Made by a program: the position numbers and the translations under genes. Shown here one piece after another: positions 1-6,124 of a DNA stretch of 43,229 nt. The number at the start of each line of letters is the position of its first letter. Position 1 is the stretch's first letter. The stretch comes from a virus, in the IMG/VR virus record IMGVR_UViG_3300004369_000777, positions 1 to 43,229 of that record, one strand, 5' to 3'. The notes below the pieces were generated by a model. It was not told where the DNA came from. It was given only the letters and a program-made list of their open reading frames with translations, and made no database searches.

Positions 1-576
1 TATGGTCTACAAAGTTATAGCAGAATAGATAATGATGTGTTATCTCTTGCTGCTATTGAACCTGGAGATTGGAAAAGATTTAGTGAAATAGTTCCACATG
101 ACATAGATGTTGAATTGAACTTGAGTTGTCCGAATATTGAACACTTTGAAAATTATACACAAGGAATTGACAAGTTTTTAAATGATGAAAGAAAAGTGAT
201 TGCAAAACTTTCTCCTCATACTACAAAGAATGCATTAGATGATTTAATACAGATGGGATTTCGTAGTTTTCATTTCTGTAATACATTACCAACTGATAAT
301 GGAGGTAAAAGCGGAAAAGATTTAATTCCTTATGTTGAAAAACTGATTCGATATTTCAATGAGTTGATAACCTATAAACATAATTTACCTGCATATCATT
401 TTGAAATTATTGCTGGTGGAGGAATCACTTCAATTGAAAATATATTATCATATCAAAATCTAGGCGCAAATAGTTATTCTCTTGGAACGATTTGTTTTAA
501 TCCTATAAAGTATTTAAAATTAATTAGGTCTTATCGGAATTCTTTTTACGTCCTTGACAATGAGCCCGTTGACTGA
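1..576 (+). CDS. pyrD: Dihydroorotate dehydrogenase, 3' part (5' end outside window)
   Basis: FMN enzyme that oxidises dihydroorotate to orotate in pyrimidine synthesis. The frame is open from base 1, so the gene begins before the window; 191 residues are visible. The motif LNLSCPN is the FMN/substrate-binding segment and holds the Cys that is the catalytic base in class 1 enzymes (class 2 enzymes have Ser there). Downstream are IAKLSP, a GGKSG segment, and IAGGGI followed by GANSYSLGT, which together form the phosphate-binding end of the TIM barrel. A GTG at 37 is in frame but coding continues upstream of it, so it is not the start. The gene ends in TGA at 574-576, inside an antisense small gene. 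Phage-borne pyrD fits a demand for nucleotides during infection. Family call is firm; activity is inferred. Confidence 0.85.
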   Translation, partial: YGLQSYSRIDNDVLSLAAIEPGDWKRFSEIVPHDIDVELNLSCPNIEHFENYTQGIDKFLNDERKVIAKLSPHTTKNALDDLIQMGFRSFHFCNTLPTDNGGKSGKDLIPYVEKLIRYFNELITYKHNLPAYHFEIIAGGGITSIENILSYQNLGANSYSLGTICFNPIKYLKLIRSYRNSFYVLDNEPVD

Positions 577-667
577 ATCCTTTTGGATTATTACAGTCAA
601 TGGACTTTTTGTATTTTTCAGTCCATTTTTCTGAAAGATAAATGCAAAAATCTTTATAGGTTTTCAT
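524..667 (-). CDS. Small basic protein with NPKGFSQRAHC motif (47 aa)
   Basis: Translating the minus strand from the ATG at 667 gives 47 residues ending in TAA at 524-526. The start overlaps the stop of the upstream 674-residue gene as ATGA, which suggests translational coupling. The C-terminal half contains CNNPKGFSQRAHCQGRKK. As I recall it, this is the core of a small phage/viral domain (DUF5872-like, N-P-K-G-F-S-Q-x-A-H-C) of unknown function, often found at the ends of phage proteins. The N-terminus MKTYKDF resembles the T4 internal-protein capsid-targeting peptide, with LSE at residues 10-12 as a possible gp21-type protease site. Its 3' end overlaps pyrD in antisense by 53 nt. The motif and the coupling make it a likely real gene; its role is unknown. 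Confidence 0.7.
   Translation of the reverse strand: MKTYKDFCIYLSEKWTEKYKKSIDCNNPKGFSQRAHCQGRKKNSDKT
599..627. terminator. Hairpin after pyrD, possible terminator
   Basis: Eight-bp inverted repeat, AATGGACT (599-606) and AGTCCATT (620-627), with a 13-nt loop, followed on the plus strand by three further Ts. It lies 23 nt after the pyrD stop and could end plus-strand transcription. The same bases are coding on the minus strand (47-residue gene), so the structure may be partly coincidental. The U tract is short. Confidence 0.4.
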
Positions 668-2688
668 TTTTGAGTTTTATAATTATGCATACGATTGTAC
701 AAATGTTTCTCACCATTTGATGTGAGTTTTCTTCTGAAAACATTAAATATTATATAATTATATTGCTCGTCTAATTTATTTTTTCTTTCTTCTTCCGTTT
801 CTTTTTCTAATTGCTTAAAGAATTCAGAACCCAAATCTTTGAAATAATCATTCACTATTATATCTATAACTCTTATTTCAAATTTAGGGTCTTTACTAAA
901 ATCAGTAATTGATTTAGTAGAATTATTCATAAAGTATCCTTTAATTCCATCTGGTTGGTCGCTCTTCAATATTTTTTCAAATGCTTCCAAGTCTTTAGAA
1001 TCTCCAAAATATTTTGCACTGCCAGGCCAAATATCAATTGCAGCTAGTTGTAGTTTTAAGGGAACTTCTTTTTTAAGCTCATACCATTTGTTTACCCATG
1101 TAACTATCTTTCCTGAACCTAATTTGATTTCATTTGCTTTTTTCATTGCAAATATAAGTGAATCTACATCTAATTTAGATTTTTCAAGTTCTAGTAATAC
1201 TTTCACTTGTAAAGGATCTTCTATGAATGCCCACTTATAAAAATAATTTAAAAACTTTTCATCATCAGTATAATGATGCATTCCAACTACCGCTTCTGGA
1301 TGTTTTTTAATTACCTCTTCTAAAACATCTCTATCTAACTTAACCTTATAATCATTACATGCTTTATAGAAAGTACTTATTCTTGAATGTAATACCGAAT
1401 TTCCCTTTGCAGTTAATTCTTTATCTTCGTTATCTGGGTCATTATATTCAAAGTTTAGATTCCTATAACGGTTTTCAATAATTTCGTTTATAATAAATTC
1501 AACCTTTTCTTTTTTTGAATCAAGTTTTTTGTAATCAATGGCATGTGGTGTTTTATTTTTATATGACTTATTGTCAATGATATCTACAACATCATATCCT
1601 CTTCTAGATAAAAATACTGCTTGAACCGGTTCTGCTTGATGTATAATTCCATGACCTCTACGGTCCGCTATAGAATCATATCCAGTATTCACCAATAAAT
1701 TAGCCCAAGCATTTGCATATGGATTTGCTATACTTTTATCCTTTTTTTCTTCAGATGGATTTATAACATTTGCAGTTACAATATCAGTACCAGAAGTATA
1801 CTCCACATAATTAAACCAATCATTCTTTATCGTTATAGAAACTTTTTGTTCTTTTTGTGGATCTAGATAGTCTTCAAATTCATCAATCTCCATTCCCTTT
1901 TTCCAATTCTTACTACCTTCGGTTGATTTTTTATCAGGAACTATAAAATAAAATGCATAAACTTTGGGTAATGTTCCTATTCGGAAATATAACTCTATAC
2001 CTCTCTTTGTGTTCTTTTTTTCAAAATCAAGTTTCTTTGTGTTCTTTTTTTCAAAATCAAGTTTTTTAACCATTCCCGCATGTGCAATTAAAGCACCAAG
2101 CAATCTTGAAGCATTCCAAAATTGTCCTCCATCACTTTTATTACTTGACCTATGCATTCCATACCCAATAACTGAACCAACAATCAGCCACATTAACATT
2201 TCATTTTTTACACCAAGTGTTTTCATTAGTTTTGGCACAGCATATAAAGTCATCTTTTTTACATCACCAGCTAAATTACCCCGTGAATAAGAACGACCTT
2301 CACCAATCTCATTTATAAACTTTCCTTTTCTTCTTAAAATTGCAATTTTCGGCATACCCTCTACGAATGGTACATCAAATCTTTTAAACCTTCTGGCAGA
2401 CGGTCCTGCATACATATCGTAGACTTCTGCAATAGGATATGTGTAGATTCCATTTGGAGTATTATACTTACTCTTAGTGTTAAGACCGACTTGCGCAGTT
2501 AGTACTCCACTCTTACCAGTTTCGGTGAAATCCTTTGCATTGCTTATGAATGATATGAAGATATCATTGTCATCTTTATATTTTTCCAATCTTTCAACTG
2601 GCGGTTTTTTAGGATTCAGTTCTTCACCAGTTTTTTTAGAAATTGGATTTCTTCTTGCTTCTGTTAAAAATGTTCTAAATGTTTTCAT
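664..2688 (-). CDS. Putative internal head protein with capsid-targeting N-terminus (674 aa)
   Basis: I do not recognise the whole protein. The first eleven residues, MKTFRTFLTEA, match the pattern I recall for the capsid-targeting sequence of T4 internal proteins (MKTYQEFIAEA in IPIII). LTE followed by Ala fits the gp21 prohead protease rule, with cleavage after E10. The simplest reading is a protein packaged in the head and injected with DNA. Around residues 337-362 is GYDSIADRRGHGIIH followed by EPVQAVFLS, a pattern that reminds me of the C-terminal strands of phage ADP-ribosyltransferase-like or polyvalent proteins; that link is weak. Residues about 209-228 are an exact tandem duplication of KKLDFEKKNT. 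It is followed directly by the 47-residue gene (ATGA overlap) and has a perfect late promoter upstream. Confidence 0.6.
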   Translation of the reverse strand: MKTFRTFLTEARRNPISKKTGEELNPKKPPVERLEKYKDDNDIFISFISNAKDFTETGKSGVLTAQVGLNTKSKYNTPNGIYTYPIAEVYDMYAGPSARRFKRFDVPFVEGMPKIAILRRKGKFINEIGEGRSYSRGNLAGDVKKMTLYAVPKLMKTLGVKNEMLMWLIVGSVIGYGMHRSSNKSDGGQFWNASRLLGALIAHAGMVKKLDFEKKNTKKLDFEKKNTKRGIELYFRIGTLPKVYAFYFIVPDKKSTEGSKNWKKGMEIDEFEDYLDPQKEQKVSITIKNDWFNYVEYTSGTDIVTANVINPSEEKKDKSIANPYANAWANLLVNTGYDSIADRRGHGIIHQAEPVQAVFLSRRGYDVVDIIDNKSYKNKTPHAIDYKKLDSKKEKVEFIINEIIENRYRNLNFEYNDPDNEDKELTAKGNSVLHSRISTFYKACNDYKVKLDRDVLEEVIKKHPEAVVGMHHYTDDEKFLNYFYKWAFIEDPLQVKVLLELEKSKLDVDSLIFAMKKANEIKLGSGKIVTWVNKWYELKKEVPLKLQLAAIDIWPGSAKYFGDSKDLEAFEKILKSDQPDGIKGYFMNNSTKSITDFSKDPKFEIRVIDIIVNDYFKDLGSEFFKQLEKETEEERKNKLDEQYNYIIFNVFRRKLTSNGEKHLYNRMHNYKTQK
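2005..2064 (-). repeat. Exact 30-bp tandem duplication inside the 674-aa gene
   Basis: The 30-base unit at 2005-2034 is repeated without change at 2035-2064. It encodes KKLDFEKKNT twice and keeps the frame. Exact identity suggests a recent slippage or duplication, in a lysine-rich and probably unstructured linker. Confidence 0.9.
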
Positions 2689-2707
2689 AATACTAAAAAG
2701 ATTTTTT

Positions 2708-2715
2708 GATAAATA
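2708..2715 (+). promoter_or_regulatory. T4-type late promoter variant GATAAATA
   Basis: GATAAATA differs from the T4 late consensus TATAAATA at the first base only. It lies 55 bp upstream of the start of the zinc-ribbon gene at 2763, in the short divergent intergenic region. The same variant also lies ahead of gp25 and ahead of the tail operon, but it occurs by chance inside genes too, so this is a moderate call. Confidence 0.4.
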
Positions 2716-2733
2716 GTGTTATTGGTTATGTTA

Positions 2734-2741
2734 TATTTATA
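2734..2741 (-). promoter_or_regulatory. T4-type late promoter TATAAATA for the 674-aa gene
   Basis: The minus strand reads TATAAATA, the full T4 late promoter -10 consensus. It sits 45 bp before the ATG at 2688, which would give a leader of about 40 nt. Late transcription fits the proposed packaged head protein. Confidence 0.65.
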
Positions 2742-2762
2742 ATTTTTAATAGGAGTATATTT

Positions 2763-3014
2763 ATGCCAAGCTATGATTATCACTGTGAAACATGTGGTCA
2801 AGACTTTGAAATCTATATGCCAATTTCAAAACGTCATGAACCTATAAATGATAGTTGTGAACGAAATGATTGCTCTCTTAAACTATCTGTATCCTCACCA
2901 AAAATAGGATATGATAGTTATACATTAGGTGGTAAAAAGCCTGATGAAGGATTTAGAGATAAATTAAGAGAGTGGAAAAGGAACATTCCTGGTAATACTA
3001 TAAACGTAGATTAA
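2763..3014 (+). CDS. FmdB-type zinc-ribbon protein (83 aa)
   Basis: The start at ATG 2763 is chosen because AGGAG (2751-2755) lies seven bases before it. An upstream in-frame start at 2706 lies in the promoter region and has no such site. The protein opens MPSYDYHCETCG, typical of the FmdB regulatory-protein family. Cysteines C8 and C11, then C32 and C37, would bind one zinc ion. The rest is short, charged and without a recognised domain. FmdB-type proteins are thought to act as small regulators or adaptors; the target here is unknown. It precedes the phoH leader on the same strand. Confidence 0.75.
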   Translation: MPSYDYHCETCGQDFEIYMPISKRHEPINDSCERNDCSLKLSVSSPKIGYDSYTLGGKKPDEGFRDKLREWKRNIPGNTINVD

Positions 3015-3015
3015 C

Positions 3016-3023
3016 AAAGGAGG
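3016..3023 (+). promoter_or_regulatory. Orphan Shine-Dalgarno sequence AAAGGAGG
   Basis: A near-perfect ribosome-binding sequence lies just after the zinc-ribbon stop (TAA 3012-3014). No ATG, GTG or TTG follows at usable distance. The only candidate is ATA at 3030, which would give a five-residue peptide ending in TAA. It may be a leader-peptide or ribosome-standby site in the phoH leader, or a relic. Confidence 0.35.
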
Positions 3024-3046
3024 TTTCGCATAGAAAAAAGAAATTA

Positions 3047-3089
3047 ACTCGCTCAGGTCATTTATTCTGAGTGAGTGAATAGACCTGAG
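3047..3089 (+). promoter_or_regulatory. Two mutually exclusive RNA hairpins in the phoH leader
   Basis: Hairpin A pairs ACTCGCTCAG (3047-3056) with CTGAGTGAGT (3067-3076): ten pairs including one G-U, with a ten-base loop. Hairpin B pairs CTCAGGTC (3052-3059) with GACCTGAG (3082-3089), with an inner stem TATTC (3063-3067)/GAATA (3077-3081) and a nine-base loop. The two share bases 3052-3056 and cannot form together. This is the geometry of an attenuator or switch. No long U tract follows B, so control of translation or RNA processing is as likely as termination. Confidence 0.55.
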
Positions 3090-3121
3090 TAATTCTTGTT
3101 TAAAACATTACGGAGTTACTT

Positions 3122-3916
3122 ATGTCAAGAAAAAAGACACAAGCCTCAAGTCCCAACAATGGATTGCAATTAAGAGAAATTGAACCTATGACTCTTGCTC
3201 AAGGTGAACTATTTGATGCCTTTTATGAAGGTTATCATGTAGTTGCTATGGGTACAGCGGGAACAGGTAAATCATTCCTTTCAATTTACCTTGGACTTGA
3301 AGCGGTGTTTGACCCACAATCTCCCTATAAAAAAGTTCTCGTATGTAGGTCCTGTGTGCCTTCTAGAGACATTGGATTTTTGCCTGGTTCGGAAGAAGAG
3401 AAAATCTCTGTATACAAAAGACCATACCAATCAATCGTGCAAGAACTATTTAAGAGAGATGATGCTTGGGAAATTCTTGAAAAGAAGGGAGTAGTAGATT
3501 TCTGTTCTACTTCTTTTTTAAGAGGAACAACTATAGATAATACAATTATCTTTGTTGATGAAATTCAAAACTTGGCTTACAACGAAATTCATAACGTAGT
3601 TACTCGCATAGGAAAAGATTCAGCTTTAGTTTTAGCAGGAGACTTCAACCAAATGGATTTGGATACAGAAGAAAGTGGAGTCCGAGATTTCTTTGAAATC
3701 GCAAAGAAAATTCAAGGATTTAAAATCATTGCCTTTCAAGAAAGGGATATAGTTCGCAATGATTTTATCAAAGAATATATAATCGCAAAGAATGCGTATG
3801 AGAAAGAAAAGAAAGAACGTAAGTTATACAATGGTCATGCGGTAAAAAGAGAGCCATTCAACAATATAATTGTTGCTGGTCAACGTTACGCAATTGAAGC
3901 AACCCCTATAAATTAA
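3122..3916 (+). CDS. phoH: PhoH-like P-loop ATPase
   Basis: PhoH family proteins are ATPases related to the N-terminal half of superfamily 1 helicases. They are very common in marine phages, where their exact role is unsettled (RNA metabolism or phosphate-stress response have been proposed). Visible motifs are Walker A GTAGTGKS at residues 44-51, the conserved CRSCVPSRDIGFLPG stretch after it, Walker B IIFVDEIQN near 142-150, and LAGDFNQMDL near 171-180, the sensor-like motif of this family. The length of 264 residues is normal for a phage PhoH. The start ATG 3122 follows CGGAG and a structured 107-base leader. A G/C hairpin lies just after the stop. Confidence 0.9.
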   Translation: MSRKKTQASSPNNGLQLREIEPMTLAQGELFDAFYEGYHVVAMGTAGTGKSFLSIYLGLEAVFDPQSPYKKVLVCRSCVPSRDIGFLPGSEEEKISVYKRPYQSIVQELFKRDDAWEILEKKGVVDFCSTSFLRGTTIDNTIIFVDEIQNLAYNEIHNVVTRIGKDSALVLAGDFNQMDLDTEESGVRDFFEIAKKIQGFKIIAFQERDIVRNDFIKEYIIAKNAYEKEKKERKLYNGHAVKREPFNNIIVAGQRYAIEATPIN

Positions 3917-3935
3917 TCTAAATATATCAAGGATA

Positions 3936-3955
3936 GGGGGATATAAACATCCCCC
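3936..3955 (+). terminator. G/C hairpin after phoH
   Basis: GGGGGAT (3936-3942), a six-base loop, then ATCCCCC (3949-3955): a seven-bp stem that is very GC-rich for this genome. No U tract follows, so it may be an mRNA-stabilising or processing hairpin rather than a complete intrinsic terminator. It lies between phoH and the next gene start at 3973. Confidence 0.5.
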
Positions 3956-3972
3956 GAATTTAGAGAGTTTAA

Positions 3973-4374
3973 ATGCAAGAATACGAAAACATTTTAAATG
4001 ATTTTTTGAGTTTTTGCGAAAGTAAGAAATATAAAATTGTAGGTGTAGATAGACTTTTTGAAAAGGAAGATTATAATTCAGACGGTGATATCTTAGCAAG
4101 AGTAGCATTATATAATCATGTGCCAATTTTAATTGAAGTGTACAACACGGATTCTATTGGATTGTTTTTCAATCTATTTGAATGTGATCCTTTTTCAGCA
4201 AGTTTATTTACAAGAGAATTTTTAGAAAGAGAAGTCGATATCATATCTGCATTTGTAGAAATGAAAGACCAAGAAGGTAAGCTAACTCATTTATTATTCG
4301 GTGAGGATGCTGTTGAACAATATACCAAAGAAAAACAGACGAAATCAGAAATATTATCATCCTTAATAAATTAA
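3973..4374 (+). CDS. Hypothetical protein upstream of amidoligase (133 aa)
   Basis: I recognise no family. The protein is acidic and probably globular: an N-terminal helix (residues 1-20), then alternating hydrophobic strands (for example VPILIEVYNTDSIGLFFNLF near 51-70), and a charged helical C-terminus. It has no signal peptide or membrane segment. The start is preceded by GAGAG. Its TAA is separated from the amidoligase ATG by one base, so the two are almost certainly translated together, and it may be a partner or substrate of that enzyme. This partnership is inferred from spacing only. Confidence 0.7.
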   Translation: MQEYENILNDFLSFCESKKYKIVGVDRLFEKEDYNSDGDILARVALYNHVPILIEVYNTDSIGLFFNLFECDPFSASLFTREFLEREVDIISAFVEMKDQEGKLTHLLFGEDAVEQYTKEKQTKSEILSSLIN

Positions 4375-4375
4375 A

Positions 4376-5734
4376 ATGAAAGTATTACTAGAAGGTATTA
4401 AAAAGAATCAAATTGATCAAGTAATGAAAAACGATGACTTTAAAGTCGGAATCGAATTTGAATTCTACAATGAAAAATTTTTAACTGCTACAAATCGTCC
4501 AAACCCAAATGAAACATTATTACTTGGACTGTTTGTAGATGTTATCAATGGTGTGAAAAAACAGAATCGAAATATTTTAAATAACAATCGTAATAACAAT
4601 AAAAAAAATTCAATTATCAAACCTTCGGATGTGATTGGTGATTTTGAGTTTAAAGATTTAAAAATATTGAAGAATTTCTTCAAAAAAAATGGTATTGATT
4701 TACCAGAACTAATAGATTTAATTTATTTCTATACAACTTCTGCGGGAAAAGCACTTCCTCAGTTGTATAAAGATGGTGAGTATAGAAAAAATGTATATGA
4801 TAAGTATGCTAAAAACAAAAGAATGCTTGATAAATTTATGAATATTCTGAATGAAAAAACTTCTGGTGACGTTTCATTTAGTGATGTTCGTAAATTTTAT
4901 AAGAACGAAAGCAATCTTCCTTCTATAATTAAAAATCCAAACATCGGTCCAACAGCAAAGGCAACATCAGATAGATGGGGAATCACTACGGATGCATCTG
5001 TTCCTTCTGTATTGGGAGGTATTGAATTTATCAGTCCACCAATGAGACCGATAGAAGCATTAAATGCAACAAATGAAATGTTTCGTTATATCAAAATGAA
5101 TGGAAACACACAATCATATCACGATGATTCAGATGAGTATAAAGATGAAGAAAGAGTTGTTCAATGCGGTGTGCATATCAACATATCATATAATCCAGAA
5201 AGAATGAAAAAGTTTGACCCGTTGAAGTTTGTACTTTTTGCAAATGATTCTCAAGTAGAACAAGAAAAAATATTTGGTGATAGAAAAGATGCTGCTTGGA
5301 TAGGTAATGTTCTGGAAAAATTAACTGATAAATTAGAATGGATGTCAACAACTTTAGATGATAAATCTAGAGAAAACGCTTTTAAAAATTATGTGTTAGA
5401 CAAAATGAGCTTTGGAACTAAGTTTCTACAAAGTACTTTACGATTACTTGATAAGTATGCGAATATCAATCTTACACATATTAAACACAATAATCACACC
5501 ATACGTAGAGCAAGTTCAGAACGCATTGAGATTCGTTATTTTGGTGGTGAAGGATATGAGGATAAAATTATTACGTTCAGAAGAATTTTAGGTGAATTAT
5601 TATATGCTTTTGATGTAGCAACAGACCCAGAAAAAGAAAGAGAAAAATACTATAAAAAAGTATATAAATTATTATCTGTTATCAAACCATCAAAGAAAAC
5701 AAAAAAACCTACTGGTGACAAAATTAAGATATAA
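4376..5734 (+). CDS. Amidoligase-family enzyme (Amidoligase_2-like, COOH-NH2 ligase)
   Basis: Predicted ATP-dependent ligase that joins a carboxyl to an amine. The family signature is visible in order: VGIEFEFY at residues 24-31, WGITTDASV near 201, GGIEFISPPMRP near 215, CGVHINIS near 264, and RIEIRYFGGEGYEDK near 383. In Pfam Amidoligase_2 the first GxExE, the central GxExxSP and the CGxHxH/N blocks form the glutamine-synthetase-like active site, and all three are present. The lysine-rich C-terminus (last 25 residues) looks disordered. The protein is 452 residues, longer than the bare domain; the extra part is an insert between residues 45 and 195. The substrate is unknown: peptide tagging or cell-wall modification have been proposed for the family. 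It is flanked by two unknown small genes on the same strand. Confidence 0.7.
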   Translation: MKVLLEGIKKNQIDQVMKNDDFKVGIEFEFYNEKFLTATNRPNPNETLLLGLFVDVINGVKKQNRNILNNNRNNNKKNSIIKPSDVIGDFEFKDLKILKNFFKKNGIDLPELIDLIYFYTTSAGKALPQLYKDGEYRKNVYDKYAKNKRMLDKFMNILNEKTSGDVSFSDVRKFYKNESNLPSIIKNPNIGPTAKATSDRWGITTDASVPSVLGGIEFISPPMRPIEALNATNEMFRYIKMNGNTQSYHDDSDEYKDEERVVQCGVHINISYNPERMKKFDPLKFVLFANDSQVEQEKIFGDRKDAAWIGNVLEKLTDKLEWMSTTLDDKSRENAFKNYVLDKMSFGTKFLQSTLRLLDKYANINLTHIKHNNHTIRRASSERIEIRYFGGEGYEDKIITFRRILGELLYAFDVATDPEKEREKYYKKVYKLLSVIKPSKKTKKPTGDKIKI

Positions 5735-5759
5735 ATTGATTGCATAGGAGATATGAACT

Positions 5760-6038
5760 GTGAATAACAATTTGACAGAACAGAATAGTTGGAAAGTTTT
5801 ATTTTATGAAAACGCAGATGAGTTTTATGAAGGGTATCTATTTGGTTCAAAAGAAGATGCATTGAAAGCGGCACTTGAATTTTGCAAACAAATGAGTCCT
5901 AAAAAAAGATCAGAACTTATTAAAGTAAATGCCGATAAGCTTGTTTTGGGAGCAAGAAATTCAACAGAATATGTTGTTATCAAACCACCAGAGACAAAAC
6001 CATCAGAAAGATTAAAGAAAAAACGAATGCAACGGTGA
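5760..6038 (+). CDS. Hypothetical protein downstream of amidoligase (92 aa)
   Basis: No recognised family. The start is GTG at 5760, nine bases after AGGAG (5746-5750). An ATG at 5753 is too close to that site and reaches a stop after four codons. The N-terminal half contains aromatic stretches (WKVLFYENADEFYEGYLF) and a helix (KEDALKAALEFCKQM); the C-terminus is basic and proline-containing (KPPETKPSERLKKKRMQR), suggesting nucleic-acid or polyanion contact. It follows the amidoligase by 25 nt and probably shares its transcript. Confidence 0.65.
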   Translation: MNNNLTEQNSWKVLFYENADEFYEGYLFGSKEDALKAALEFCKQMSPKKRSELIKVNADKLVLGARNSTEYVVIKPPETKPSERLKKKRMQR

Positions 6039-6069
6039 TAAATTTAATAGATAAAATCTGTTTGAATGT

Positions 6070-6077
6070 TATAAATA
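6070..6077 (+). promoter_or_regulatory. T4-type late promoter TATAAATA for the fibre gene
   Basis: Perfect TATAAATA on the plus strand, 47 bp before the fibre ATG at 6125 and inside the 86-base intergenic region. It fits late expression of a virion protein and separates this gene from the amidoligase cassette. Confidence 0.7.
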
Positions 6078-6124
6078 AATAAGAAGCATTCTAATCATCT
6101 CAAATAAACGGATTTCGGACAATC

